A stretch of 64,000 nucleotides of DNA, from NCBI GenBank assembly GCA_016946835.1, contig JACVTC010000084.1:233501-297500 (forward strand), read 5' to 3'. Origin of the DNA: Neocallimastix lanati (nom. inval.) (taxonomy: Eukaryota > Neocallimastigomycota > Neocallimastigomycetes > Neocallimastigales > Neocallimastigaceae). Position numbers and translations under genes: made by a program. This document shows positions 1-10,795 of this stretch, in pieces (position 1 is the first letter of the stretch; each line of letters begins with the position of its first letter). Below the pieces are notes generated by a model. It saw only the letters and a program-made list of their open reading frames with translations, was not told the origin of the DNA and did not search any database.

Positions 1-175
1 TTTACTAATTACCTATAAATATTAGAATATTAATAAAACAATATTTTATTTAAAAATGAATTAAATATTTTTATTTAAGTGTTATTATTTAAATATATAA
101 AGACTTGTTATGGACAAGTATAAAAATCATAATAGTTATGAAATGGGAAACAAGATAAATTCCTATTTCATATCA
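1..175. repeat. Right end of an LTR-like block (partial)
   Basis: A/T-rich sequence ending in TTTCATATCA, the CA-terminated kind of end seen on other LTRs here. It is followed at once by the TATG separator at 176-179. The left part lies outside the window. A TATA-like string follows a small inverted repeat near 105-122. No coding potential is seen. Confidence 0.4.
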
Positions 176-179
176 TATG

Positions 180-967
180 TAATACAGAATGAACAAATAA
201 TACTAATTGTGCTAGAATAATATAAATTATTCTAACCTTATAGATTATTCTATTCTATATAATTGGAGCTTTCCAATATTCTTCAAATATTACTAAATAG
301 AAATCTTAAGTTAATAAATCACTAATTAACTTATAATTCCTTTTTGAATTATCGATCCGATTCCATTATAATGTATTAAAAATCTTTAGCCAAGAATATT
401 GTCCTTGCCCACTTAATATATTAATATTATATTTCTTTTGTAATATGTTATATTGAAAATAATCAAATCTATTTAATTAGTTATTAAAATTTTCGTTATC
501 AATTTAAATTTATTTTTAATTACTAAATTTAACTAAACTACAATAAAATATTCTGTATAATCTCTTTATTTTTATTTTATATATATTAGTATTAAACTAT
601 TATTAAATAATTAATAATTCAATAATATATAACTACTATTTATAACAATAATATTATTAACTAAAATAATAATTCAATTTCAATTTAAATGTTTTATTTA
701 TAAAAATAATTAGTAATTAGTTTATTAAAAAAATAGTTAGGCTTTACAAATTTTAATTTGATAAAAAAATATAAATACATGTAATTTTTAGTGAAATAAA
801 ATATAATCAATAACTTACTTTTATTAAATAAATAATTATATTATTATTTTTCTTTTATAAATTTAAATAAATAAATATTGATTTTAAAACAAATTATTTT
901 TTTTTATTGTAATTTTATTATTTGTGTTAATTATTATTATATTCCTAAAATTATATGAACCATACCA
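180..967. repeat. Solo LTR-like block, family D copy 1
   Basis: This block recurs almost unchanged at 28719-29505, which shows it is a dispersed repeat. It ends in CATACCA. CATATG occurs at both borders (174-179 and 966-971), so 4 to 6 bases are duplicated around it. It may begin at TGTAATAC (178) or just after TATG; the start does not form a clean inverted repeat with its end, so the exact terminus is uncertain. There is no ORF, so it is best read as a solo LTR. Confidence 0.6.
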
Positions 968-971
968 TATG

Positions 972-1674
972 TGATCCGGAACTAGCTTATTTACCTCAAA
1001 TAAGCATATATAAAAATGATAAAAAAAAAATATAAAATGTTTATAATAATGAAATTATTTAAAATTAAAATAGTTATAAAAAAAAAATTTATTTATAATA
1101 AAATTATTTATAATAAAAATAATTATCTATAAATTGTTTTTAATAAAATAAATACAGAAATATTTAATTCTGTATAAAATTAAATCGATTGATAATACTA
1201 ACTATTATTTTTATTGTTTTCTCTAAAATAGATTATTATTTTCTGTATTCTTTTTACAATAATAAACTTTATGAGAATATAATATTAATAATTTACAAGA
1301 ATATTAAATTATATATTAATTGATAAATTAAAACATTATTAGAATAGATAGTTAAAATTTTAAATATAAATAAATCATTAATAATTATACATCTATATTT
1401 TAAAATAGATACTTTAGAATAGGTTAATTTTAAAATATATTAATATTAAAATAACATTCATAATAGAATAATATAAATAAATGTATATGTTAATGTTCAA
1501 TTCAAGATTCATGTAACAAAAAAAGTATAAAAGGAAGAAATTTTCTTTCTTTTGAAAAAGGACGACAATAAAATAAAATAAAAATTTATAAAATATTTTT
1601 AAACTAATAAAAATTTATTTATAATATTTAATATTGTGTTTTTAAAATATTGTGTGTGATCTGTGCCCATATCA
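972..1674. repeat. Solo LTR-like block, family G
   Basis: The block starts TGATCCGG and ends CCCATATCA, imperfect inverted termini of the TG...CA kind. TATG flanks it on both sides (968-971 and 1675-1678), which fits a 4-bp target-site duplication. A TATA-like GTATAAAAGG near 1526, followed by a pyrimidine-rich complement, looks like an LTR promoter. There is no coding region. Confidence 0.55.
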
Positions 1675-1678
1675 TATG

Positions 1679-2602
1679 TGTTAAGGAATGAATAAATAAA
1701 GTTAATTTTATTATTTTTCATAAAAATAACTTAACCACTAAAATTAAATTATTTATTTCCTTACTTGGAGAACTTTCTTATATTCTATTACTTCCAAATT
1801 ATTACTAATATTAAAATTATTATTATTAATATAAATTCTTTATCAATATCAATACTTTATTATTAAAATTAATACTACATTATTAATATCAATATTATTA
1901 TCAATATCTAGTTTTATTAATATGATTTATTCTATCAATATTTTATTATTAAAGAAAATTTTATTTTACAAACATTACTAATACAGATTATTTATTATTA
2001 ATAAAAATTAATATAATTAATAATGATTTAAAAATATTTTACTTAAATCCATGATCCTTGTCATTAAAATTAGTAATACTTCCTTCCAAAATACACCCTA
2101 TTTATAATAAGATTAATAATAGATAATAATCTAAAATACTTTTATTTAAAAATAGTATAAAATTAAATAATACTCTATTACTAATAGTTCTGTAAAAGTA
2201 ATAAAATTATTTTTAAAATATATTATCACTACAATTAATAATAAATAGTTTAGAATTTAATAATATATAATAATTATGTATTATAATAGAATAGATTATG
2301 AATTTATAATTTAAATACAATTCAAACATGTAACTCTAAGATATTCTAAAGAAATGGCTTGACCATTTCTAACGATAAAAAAAAATATATAAATAGATTA
2401 GAAAATTGATTGTATTTTAGAGAAATAATCTTGAAAAAGATAATCTTATTGAAGAAATTAAATTATTTTTAGTTTTTAATTGAATAATTTTTATTAAATA
2501 AATAAATAAAATATTTTAAAAAAAGATATATTTTAATTTTTAATTTTTTTTATTTTAGCGTTTATTTCTATATTTATTATTATTCTGTCCCGAACCTCAA
2601 CA
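1679..2602. repeat. Solo LTR-like block, family P copy 1
   Basis: The termini TGTTAAGG and CCTCAACA form an imperfect inverted repeat. TATG flanks both sides (1675-1678 and 2603-2606). A shorter relative lies at 30576-31238, lacking about 330 bp of the middle (near 1985-2320) and carrying a local tandem duplication. It is a solo LTR by structure, with no ORF. Confidence 0.6.
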
Positions 2603-2606
2603 TATG

Positions 2607-3639
2607 TGATAAAGAAAGACTATAAATTACTTATTTTGTTATGTTTAGACATAACTTAACCATAATTAAGTTTATATTCTTTACTAATGGAACTTTTTTA
2701 TATTCTTCCCTGAATTAAATTAAAAATTTTATTATATAATATTATAAATTAATTAAAATTATTATAATATTAATTAAAATCTTTATAAAAATATTTTTTA
2801 TAAAATCATTACTGAATCTTAATTAAATTAATATTAAAATACATATAAACTCTTCAAATTTTATATTAACAAATTCTTTATTGAATCTATATTAAAATTA
2901 TTTTTATATTTTTATTATATATTTATCAAATTAATTATTATTAACTTTCAATAACATTATAAATTAATATTAATTTTTATTAAACTTAAAATAAATTATC
3001 ATTAAATAATTTATTATCTTTTATAAAATTCAATTTATATTTTTGTAAACTTTTAATTAAAAATTTTATTAAGAGCTTTTTAATTATTTACTCTAGATAT
3101 TATTTAATTAAAATCTTTATAATATCTTTTTAAATAATAATTTTTTTTATTCCTTTATGGAATTTATATTAAACATATTGTTAATAATTTTATTTAACAT
3201 TTAATTAAGAATGAATTAATAATTCTTTTAATTAAATACTTAAATTCTTTTCCATTTCCAAGATATTAAACTTTAAAAATGAAATCGAATATAAATATCT
3301 GAAGAAAATAACTTCTTCTAAAAAAAAAAAAAAAAGATAACACAAAATAATAAAAATAATAATAATAATAATAAAAATAATAATAATAAAAATAATAATA
3401 ATAAAATAAAAATAGTAATAATATTAGTAATAATATAAGTAATAGTATTAGTATTAATATTAGGAATAATAATAATTTAGCTAATAAAATTTAATTAGTT
3501 TAATTAATTGAATAAATAATGTAATTACTTTAAAAATTAAATAAATAAATAAATTATAAAATTGTTATTGTGTAAATAAATATTTTAAATCTTTATCTTT
3601 TGTGTATAAAAATTTTGTTTTTCTCAATGAACCATAACA
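2607..3639. repeat. Solo LTR-like block, family F
   Basis: It starts TGATAAAG, ends CCATAACA, and has TATG on both flanks (2603-2606 and 3640-3643). It contains an AAT-type microsatellite near 3345-3420. It is the fourth block in the head-to-tail series sharing the TATG separator. No coding region is visible. Confidence 0.55.
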
Positions 3640-3643
3640 TATG

Positions 3644-4296
3644 ATAAATAACCAAATTATAAATTAAGAAAAATCAATAAAATGGAATAATAACCCTCTT
3701 TATTAGTTATTGACAATTATAAAATAATATTTTAATAAAAATAAATTAAAAGATTTAAAATTATTAAATAAATATTATTTTAATTTAAAGAACAATGTAT
3801 TTTATATTAAATTATTCTTTTATTTTACTTTAACGATTTTAAATTAAATCTCAGTTTAAATTGATATAATCAAAAAGAAACTTATTAATAATAACAAAAT
3901 TGTTTATTTTATCTTAAAAGTGTTTACTTAAAATAATTATATAGTTTTATTTTAAATAATTTAAACTTAAAAGAAAAATATAAAAACTTGTAAATATTTC
4001 TTTAAAAATAAAAAATCAGAATTCAAGAATTAAAAATTTAAAATTTAAGTTTTAATAAATTATTTTCTTTTATTCTCATTTATTTTTAATACTTTTTATT
4101 AAGAATATAAATATTCAAAATAATAAAAAGTACAATTTTATATTGATATATAAAGTTTTATTATTAAAAAAAATATTCTTTTCTTACTTTAAACTTTAGT
4201 GTTTTAATTAACATTTTTATGTTAATAACTACCTTTTTAATTGACACATTATTATCACTTTTAGAAGTAAATTCTAAATTAAGATAATAATCAACA
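3644..4296. repeat. LTR-like block, family I
   Basis: This block follows the last TATG separator. It may really start at TGATAAATAACC (3642). It ends AATCAACA, followed by TTTG (4297-4300), the separator that recurs in the second mosaic. No second copy was found in the window, so its identity rests on position and end sequence only. Confidence 0.35.
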
Positions 4297-4307
4297 TTTG
4301 TCAAATA

Positions 4308-4726
4308 TGATACGAAATATTAATAAATAGTTAAAATTAGTAAAATTGTTGATAGTAAGAATAATATAGTTTTTAAAGTTAAAATAGTTTATTTTATGTT
4401 TAGTATAATATTAAAAGAATATAAATAAAAACAGGGAATTAGTTAGTTAAAAAAAGAGAGATATGTATATAATATTCTAGAGATAATTATATAATAATAT
4501 TGAATTAGAGGAGTAATTAATATTCTTATATAGATTATAATAGAATAATAATTGCATAATTGGTTGTACTTAAATTAAAAAAAGATAAATAATAATAAAA
4601 GATTGACATGTTTAAATTATTGTGTGAATTATTATTGTTGAAGTATAATTATTCTTATAGAATTTATTAAGTATTTACGCATAAGATTACACCCTGATTC
4701 TTATACAAGTTAAAAATCTTGTATCA
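4308..4726 (+). repeat. 5' LTR of element A
   Basis: 419-bp LTR with 6-bp inverted termini TGATAC/GTATCA. Its partner is at 10389-10790. Four bases separate it from the primer-binding-like site at 4731. Confidence 0.75.
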
Positions 4727-4730
4727 AAAT

Positions 4731-4742
4731 TGGTGGAGAATC
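4731..4742 (+). other. Primer-binding-like site of element A
   Basis: TGGTGGAGAATC lies 4 nt after the left LTR. TGG matches the CCA end of a tRNA. The same TGGTGGAG core follows the LTRs at 6364-6927 and 19077-19595, so the three families probably share a primer tRNA. That tRNA was not identified, and it is not the initiator tRNA-Met of this window. Confidence 0.6.
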
Positions 4743-4763
4743 CGGGCGAATCTTTGAGGTTTC

Positions 4764-4843
4764 ATAGGCAAAGTTCCAATTATGACCGTTAGAAAATATT
4801 CGCTCTTGGTATGCCCGTACGTTAAGTAAGTCTCTAGTAGAAC
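4764..4843. repeat. 80-bp direct repeat, left copy
   Basis: It matches 6163-6242 with about two mismatches. It is less A/T-rich than its surroundings. On the minus strand it keeps an open frame of about 30 codons in both copies, so it may derive from element coding DNA. The two copies flank the inverted integrase remnant. Confidence 0.75.
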
Positions 4844-4932
4844 GTCACCAGCACGGTATCGGTTAAACACCCACATTCCAAATACTTGAACCATAATGAA
4901 TATTGAGTATTACATAAGAGTTATATGGAAAG

Positions 4933-6160
4933 CTATAAGTTAATTTCAGTAAAGTAAGGTATTATATTTTTGATATGTATATTTCTACCAGATATTTCTC
5001 CTGATATAGGATCACACACAGTTACTTTATTTAATTCTCTTTTAACGATCTTCATAGGTCCCGTAAAATAAGGATCTAATTTTCTTCTATTAAAAACCTT
5101 TATAAGGACTAAATCTCCTGGTTTATATTCAGCTCTTAATCTTCTTACTTGGTTTCTTCTTTCTGCCCATACTTTATTAGCAGTTTCTATATTTCTTATA
5201 GCTTCAGTAATCCATTTATGATATTTATGATGGGTAATAAACTTCCTCAACCAGTATTCTTCATCACTTTCACCTAAATATCTTCCATCTTTATTAAGAC
5301 TGAGTTCACAAGGTAGTAAATCTTTTCTTCCGTATAGTAATTCAAAACTACTGAATCCTGTTACCTCATTTTTACATGTTCTGAGAGCCCAGAGTGCATT
5401 TGGAAGTATTTCATCCCAGTTATTTTCTTTAGCTCCTAATAATTTCAAATATTTTACAATTTCCCTGTTGCGATTCTCTACTTCTCCGTTAGATGCAGGA
5501 TGATAAGTAGTAGTGTATTGGACATAAACATCATGTAAATCCAAGAAAGCTTTAGTCTTATCAGAGATAAACTGAGGTCCATTATCTGTGATCAATATTT
5601 CTGGAATCCCGTGACGAGCAAAGACATTTTTCAAAAATTTTATAACGTCCACAGATTCTGATTTTTTTAGAGGCTCGGCTTCTACCCATTTGGTTAAATA
5701 ATCTACAAGAACAATAATGTATTTATTACCCCTTGGTGTTTCTGGTAGTATCGGGCCTACTAAATCTAGTCCTACTTTTGAAAAAGGAAAACCTGGTTTA
5801 GTCGGTAAATTTTCAATGTTCTTATTTAATTTCTGAGATTTATATTATTGACAAATGGGACAGCATTTGATATATAATTTTATATCTCTGTTCATCCCGA
5901 TCCAGTAATAATTATCTTTTAGTCTATTGTAAGTTTTAAAGGAACCTTCATGTCCAATAGAATGCGCCTGATCAGAGTTCCCACCTTCTTCTATTATCAT
6001 TAATTATTTCCCTCAATTTATTATTTTGTTTATAGAATTGGATATTGTTTATTGTAATTATTTTCCTTGATATAAAATCTTGAATTGATGAATATCTTTC
6101 ATTCTTGTCATTTATTGTAACATTTATTACTTCCTGATTTCTTAATTTATGATCATGATT
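4933..6160 (-). pseudogene. Ty3/Gypsy-type integrase, broken
   Basis: This is the integrase part of a Gypsy pol polyprotein, which inserts element cDNA into chromosomes. From 6000 down, the minus strand reads through an HHCC zinc-binding domain (AHSIGHEG ... CCPICQ). It then meets an in-frame TAA (5845-5847) and continues in the same frame through the catalytic core. Visible core motifs are VGLDLVGPILPETPRG, WVEAEP, ITDNGPQF and HPASNGEVENRNR, giving the catalytic Asp/Asp/Glu set. The C-terminal part ends at 4933. Upstream of 6000 the coding sense continues in another frame to about 6160, so there is also a frameshift. It runs opposite to element A and sits between 80-bp direct repeats. No protease, RT or RNase H remains. 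Identification is firm; function is lost. Confidence 0.85.
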
Positions 6161-6162
6161 TT

Positions 6163-6242
6163 ATAGGCAAAGTTCCAATTATGACCGTTAGAAAATATTC
6201 GCTCTTGGTACGCCCGTACTTTAAGTAAGTCTCTAGTAGAAC
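6163..6242. repeat. 80-bp direct repeat, right copy
   Basis: Same orientation as 4764-4843 and nearly identical. Beyond it, 6243-6363 has relatively high G+C and ends where element B is inserted. Confidence 0.75.
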
Positions 6243-6363
6243 AGCACCAACCCGCCTTACATCAAAACTCCCATATACTTATGCCGTACTTGAACCCACA
6301 ACCATTTGTCTCGTTACATACATCCTTCACCATTGCTCCAATACTATATTTTTATTTGAGTAG

Positions 6364-6927
6364 TGATAAATAATGAAATTTATAAATATAAATTTCATAT
6401 TATATTAAAAAAAAATATATATATATATATAATTAATATCACGGTACAAATTTTATAAAGTTTAATAATAAACAATTAATAAATTAATAAAAATAAAAAT
6501 ATATTAAATAATATTTTAATAATAAAAAAAATAAAATAAACAATAAACAGAAATAATAATTTTTAAAATATTATTAATTGTAAATACTTATAACATGTAA
6601 ACAAATTTTAAAATGTATAATTTACTAAATTAATATAAATAGTTCTTAATTTTATTTATTTTAATAATCAGGTTTTTATATAGTTTTTACTCATTTTAAT
6701 CAAAAACTAAATATTAATAATAATATTAAATAATTAAAATAATAATTTAAATAATAAAATTAAAAGATGTATATAAAATAATTTATAAAATAAATAAAAT
6801 ATATATTAATAAAACATATTTTTAAAATCTTAATCACAAAAACAACTTTTTCTAAATTTAATCATTGATATTGGTTATGTCACTTTCTGAGCCTATTCAG
6901 AATTAAAATATAAACCATAAAATATCA
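6364..6927 (+). repeat. 5' LTR of element B
   Basis: 564-bp LTR with inverted termini TGATA/TATCA. It is almost identical to 8388-8950. Confidence 0.85.
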
Positions 6928-6929
6928 AA

Positions 6930-6941
6930 TGGTGGAGAATC
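6930..6941 (+). other. Primer-binding-like site of element B
   Basis: TGGTGGAGAATC starts 2 nt after the LTR end, the spacing usual for tRNA-primed LTR elements. It is identical to the 12-mer of element A. The leader to 7276 is A/T-rich and has no other feature. Confidence 0.65.
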
Positions 6942-7276
6942 TCTTAAAGCCCGGAGGGAAGTATAAAAATTTTTTTTAAATTTTATAAAATTTTTATTTA
7001 ATCCCTTAAATTCCCATAATTTTGTTATTAAATTTTTAAAATAATATAAAAATAGCATAATCTATAAAGTCATTTTTATATTAATTTTATCTAATCATAG
7101 AATAACAAAAATAAAAAAAAAAAAAAAAAAAATATAGTAATATATAAATAAATTAATAAGTATAAATTAAATATAATAGTATAATTAAATTAATGAAATA
7201 AAATGAATTCAAATAAATAAATAAATAAAAACAAATAATAATAATTAAAAAAAAAAAAAAAAAATAACAAAAAAAA

Positions 7277-8209
7277 ATGATCGAAATAAATTTTATTAGA
7301 ACTAGTAGTTATATACCACCTGTATATGGTGTAATAAATAATCATCTTGCAAAAGTATATGAAGATAGAATAAATAATAATAACATAGTAACAAAAAAAT
7401 TTATTAAAAATCTAATGTATAGAGATAAAATAATAAAAAAAGATATTATATATTATAATTTAAATAATAAATATATAAATAAAACAGATAGTAAAATTAA
7501 TCTGGAAATAACATTTAAGAATTTAAATAATTCATTAAAAATTAAAGAAACATTTTGGATCGTAGATGAAGCCGACCACTCCTATGATGTAATACTTAGT
7601 GCTTCTACTCAAAAAGAAAATAAACTACTCATAGACGATGAAGATTATTTATCTTTTAAACAAATATTAAATAAAGAAGAAGTGAACTATGTCCAAATTG
7701 CGCCTCCCATTACTCTGTATTCAGAAGAAATATTTAATAAAATATACTTTAAAGAAGAAAATAAGGAAAAAGAAGAACCTAAAGAAAATATCAAAATTAA
7801 TCAAAACAGTATCAACACAGAAAACAAAAATAATTTATCATTAAATAAAGAAGGTGCTAATAAATATAATGGAAATACAAAGGCAAAAATAAATCAAATT
7901 AACAAAACTAAAATTAATTCCAAAGAACATGCAATAATGAATAAAAATAATTCAAATGATAAACAAAAAGCAAAATTAAAGAAAATAAAAATAAATAATA
8001 AACAACAATATTTCAAAAATATATACTGGAATTATTATATAATTAATTTATATAGTAAAGTTTCAAGAAATACCATTAATCAATACAAAAATAATAAGCA
8101 TTACGAAAATATATTAATATTCAATAAAATGAAATTAATTAATCAATATTTTAAACAAACGTTTTATCAAAAAAAAAAAAATTTTTTTTTATTTCACAAA
8201 TATAAATAA
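7277..8209 (+). CDS. Element B protein, protease-like remnant with K/N-rich tail
   Basis: 310 codons, the only long ORF between the LTRs, starting at ATG after an A-rich leader. Residues 75-108 resemble the distal half of a retropepsin domain: ITFKNLNNS, then ETFWIVDEADHSYDVILS. This compares with the F-x-V-x-D...YDxILG pattern of Gypsy proteases. The proximal D-S/T-G catalytic triad is not visible and the expected ILG reads ILS, so it is probably not an active protease. From about residue 150 the protein is rich in Lys, Asn and Glu, ending in a basic, aromatic stretch. No zinc knuckle, RT or integrase motif is present. It may be a captured pol fragment or a nucleic-acid-binding protein of the element. 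The intact frame fits recent insertion. Confidence 0.55.
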   Translation: MIEINFIRTSSYIPPVYGVINNHLAKVYEDRINNNNIVTKKFIKNLMYRDKIIKKDIIYYNLNNKYINKTDSKINLEITFKNLNNSLKIKETFWIVDEADHSYDVILSASTQKENKLLIDDEDYLSFKQILNKEEVNYVQIAPPITLYSEEIFNKIYFKEENKEKEEPKENIKINQNSINTENKNNLSLNKEGANKYNGNTKAKINQINKTKINSKEHAIMNKNNSNDKQKAKLKKIKINNKQQYFKNIYWNYYIINLYSKVSRNTINQYKNNKHYENILIFNKMKLINQYFKQTFYQKKKNFFLFHKYK

Positions 8210-8277
8210 ATAATAAAAATTATATATTACTAAATTATTCATAAATTTTAATAAAATTAATAAATATTCAAAATAAT

Positions 8278-8318
<41 letters not shown>

Positions 8319-8387
8319 AATATTTAAAAATTTATATTTTTATGGTGAACTTCAAGGGACGAAGTTCAATCTAAAGCACGGAGGAAT

Positions 8388-8950
8388 TGATAAATAATGA
8401 AATTTATAAATATAAATTTCATATTATATTAAAAAAAATATATATATATATATAATTAATATCACGGTACAAATTTTATAAAGTTTAATAATAAACAATT
8501 AATAAATTAATAAAAATAAAAATATATTAAATAATATTTTAATAATAAAAAAAATAAAATAAACAATAAACAGAAATAATAATTTTTAAAATATTATTAA
8601 TTGTAAATACTTATAACATGTAAACAAATTTTAAAATGTATAATTTACTAAATTAATATAAATAGTTCTTAATTTTATTTATTTTAATAATCAGGTTTTT
8701 ATATAGTTTTTACTCATTTTAATCAAAAACTAAATATTAATAATAATATTAAATAATTAAAATAATAATTTAAATAATAAAATTAAAAGATGTATATAAA
8801 ATAATTTATAAAATAAATAAAATATATATTAATAAAACATATTTTTAAAATCTTAATCACAAAAACAACTTTTTCTAAATTTAATCATTGATATTGGTTA
8901 TGTCACTTTCTGAGCCTATTCAGAATTAAGATATAAACCATAAAATATCA
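8388..8950 (+). repeat. 3' LTR of element B
   Basis: Nearly identical to 6364-6927. It is preceded by a purine-rich stretch near 8374-8387 and followed by GTAG, the target duplication. Confidence 0.85.
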
Positions 8951-8954
8951 GTAG

Positions 8955-10375
8955 ATTGTAATAATTTCTACAAAAATATAGAAATTATTATCTCTATTAA
9001 TATTAATGTTAATTAGAACAAAATAAAATAATAATTTAAATACTTATCTTAAGAGAGAATTTATTATAAGAAACTATAATAAACTTAGAAACACAGAGTG
9101 TGAAAGGGAAAATAAAAAATATGTTTTATGATAATTTATTAAAATGTTTTATTATTAAAATATTTTATATTTTATAAATTTTATTTTAAAAATTATTATA
9201 AATTTTTTTTTTATTTAAAATTTAAATATTTTATTAAAAAAATTATAGATATTTATTATTATTATTATTATTACAATTTCTTATAATAATAACTCTTGAT
9301 TTTCGAAAGGAAACTCAAGAGTCCTTTTTATACTTTAAAATAAAGAAATAAAGAAATTTCTAATCTTAACAAAATACTTTCCAGGAAAAGATTAGTAGAA
9401 AAACCTGGAAAGATTTCAACCAATAATCTATACTTATTGGTTATCGTATTATTAAGTAAAACCATTTTTATGGAAAAACCTTAATAACCGATGTTCTAAA
9501 TTACGTAAGTTAAACGGTTAAATTAATTCACACTTTAACAATTTAACCGAATTAATTTACGAATAAAATAAAATTAAGAAAAATACAGAATTAAATACAG
9601 AAATGAATATAGAAATACATACAAAATACATACAAAATAAATACAAAATAAATTTAGTAAAATTTAATACATAATTTAATAAAATTTGCTACATTATTAA
9701 TAATTAATAATTTATAAAATTAAGTAAACTTAATAATTATTTTATAATTATTAAGGATTAAGAAATATAGACTTATAACAATAAGTCTAATTTCTTACAT
9801 AGATTGTAAGAAATTACTTATAAAATTAATTATAAATAATTTCTTAACTACAAATTAACATTAATTATTACTAATTAACATTAATTTGAGAAAATAAAAT
9901 TAAATATAATTAAATAAATATAAAATAATATAAATAAATAATTATACTTAACTTAAATATAAGATATAGTTTATTATAGAAAATTTATAATAAACAATAA
10001 CACAAAAGGAATAAAAGACACAAATATTTATAAAATATGTTTATTAAAAAGGGTTTTGTTAATTAATTATTTTATTTGAATTATTATTTATTATAAAAAT
10101 TCTAAAATAATAACTCTTGATTTCTCGAAGAGAACTCAAGAGAATCAAATATATATAAATTAATAATTAAATATTATTGGTTAAAACAAATACAATAATT
10201 TAATGTATTAAATTAATGTATTAAATAAGAAAGATAGATAAATTTTATAATAAATTTATCTAAATTTCTTACATAGATTAAACATAGTTGTAAAAATAAA
10301 AAACAAAAAAAAAAAAAAAATTTGAAGAGTATCAAGTAACCTAACAGAAGACTTCAGGGGACGAAGTCTAATCTC
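8955..10375. other. Non-coding interior of element A
   Basis: A/T-rich sequence with no ORF of note. Two hairpins contain the motif AACTCTTGATT...CTCAAGAG (near 9288-9330 and 10110-10142). The same kind of hairpin occurs in LTR family H (near 18770 and 30180), so this stretch probably holds decayed LTR sequence. A less A/T-rich patch at 10322-10375 resembles the 3' leader of element B, sharing GGGACGAAGT. Confidence 0.4.
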
Positions 10376-10388
10376 AGGGGGGGCGTCT
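10376..10388 (+). other. Polypurine tract of element A
   Basis: AGGGGGGGCGTCT immediately precedes the right LTR. Plus-strand DNA priming needs a purine tract here, so it fixes element A's orientation as plus. Confidence 0.6.
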
Positions 10389-10790
10389 TGATACGAAATA
10401 TTAATAAATAGTTAAAATTAGTAAAATTGTTGATAGTAAGAATAATATAGTTTTTAAAGTTAAAATAGTTTATTTTATGTTTAGTATAATATTAAAAGAA
10501 TATAAATAAAAACAGGGAATTAGTTAAAAAAAGAGAGATATGTATATAATATTCTAGAAATAATTATATAATAATATTGAATTAGAGGAGTAATTAATAT
10601 TCTTATAGATTATAATAGAATAATAATTGCATAATTGGTAGTACTTAAATAAAGATAAATAAAAGATTGACATGTTTAAATTATTGTGTGAATTATTATT
10701 GTTGAAGTATAATTATTATTATAGAATTTATTAAGTGTTTACGCATAAGATTACACCCTGATCCTTATACAAGTTAAAAATCTTGTATCA
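10389..10790 (+). repeat. 3' LTR of element A
   Basis: 402-bp partner of 4308-4726 with a few short deletions. The termini TGATAC/GTATCA are intact. AATA follows. Confidence 0.75.
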
Positions 10791-10795
10791 AATAT

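Larger units (their letters stand above)
6364..8950 (+). mobile_element. Nested non-autonomous LTR element B
   Basis: Complete short LTR element inserted in element A. Its LTRs, 6364-6927 and 8388-8950, begin TGATAAATAATG and end AAATATCA. They differ by roughly one substitution and one homopolymer indel. GTAG is duplicated at 6360-6363 and 8951-8954. A TGGTGGAGAATC site follows the left LTR after 2 nt, and a purine-rich stretch (AAAGCACGGAGGAAT) precedes the right LTR. The interior is only about 1.46 kb and holds one 310-codon ORF, with no RT, integrase or RNase H. It must have been mobilised in trans, and the LTR identity argues for recent insertion. Confidence 0.85.
4308..10790 (+). mobile_element. 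Composite LTR retrotransposon, element A
   Basis: Two related direct repeats bound this element: 4308-4726 and 10389-10790, both TGATAC...GTATCA. Target-site duplications AATA flank it at 4304-4307 and 10791-10794. A primer-binding-like TGGTGGAGAATC follows the left LTR, and a purine tract AGGGGGGGCGTCT (10376-10388) precedes the right one, so the element is plus-oriented. Its interior has been rebuilt. It carries a Gypsy integrase remnant in the opposite orientation (4933-6160) and a younger nested element (6364-8950). No intact gag-pol survives. The LTRs differ by small indels, so this element is older than the nested one. Confidence 0.7.

Noticed and set aside
4731-4742. Initiator tRNA-Met as primer of elements A, B and C
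   Set aside because: The 3' end of the tRNA in this window would require TGGTAGCAGCGG, which is not present after any LTR here.
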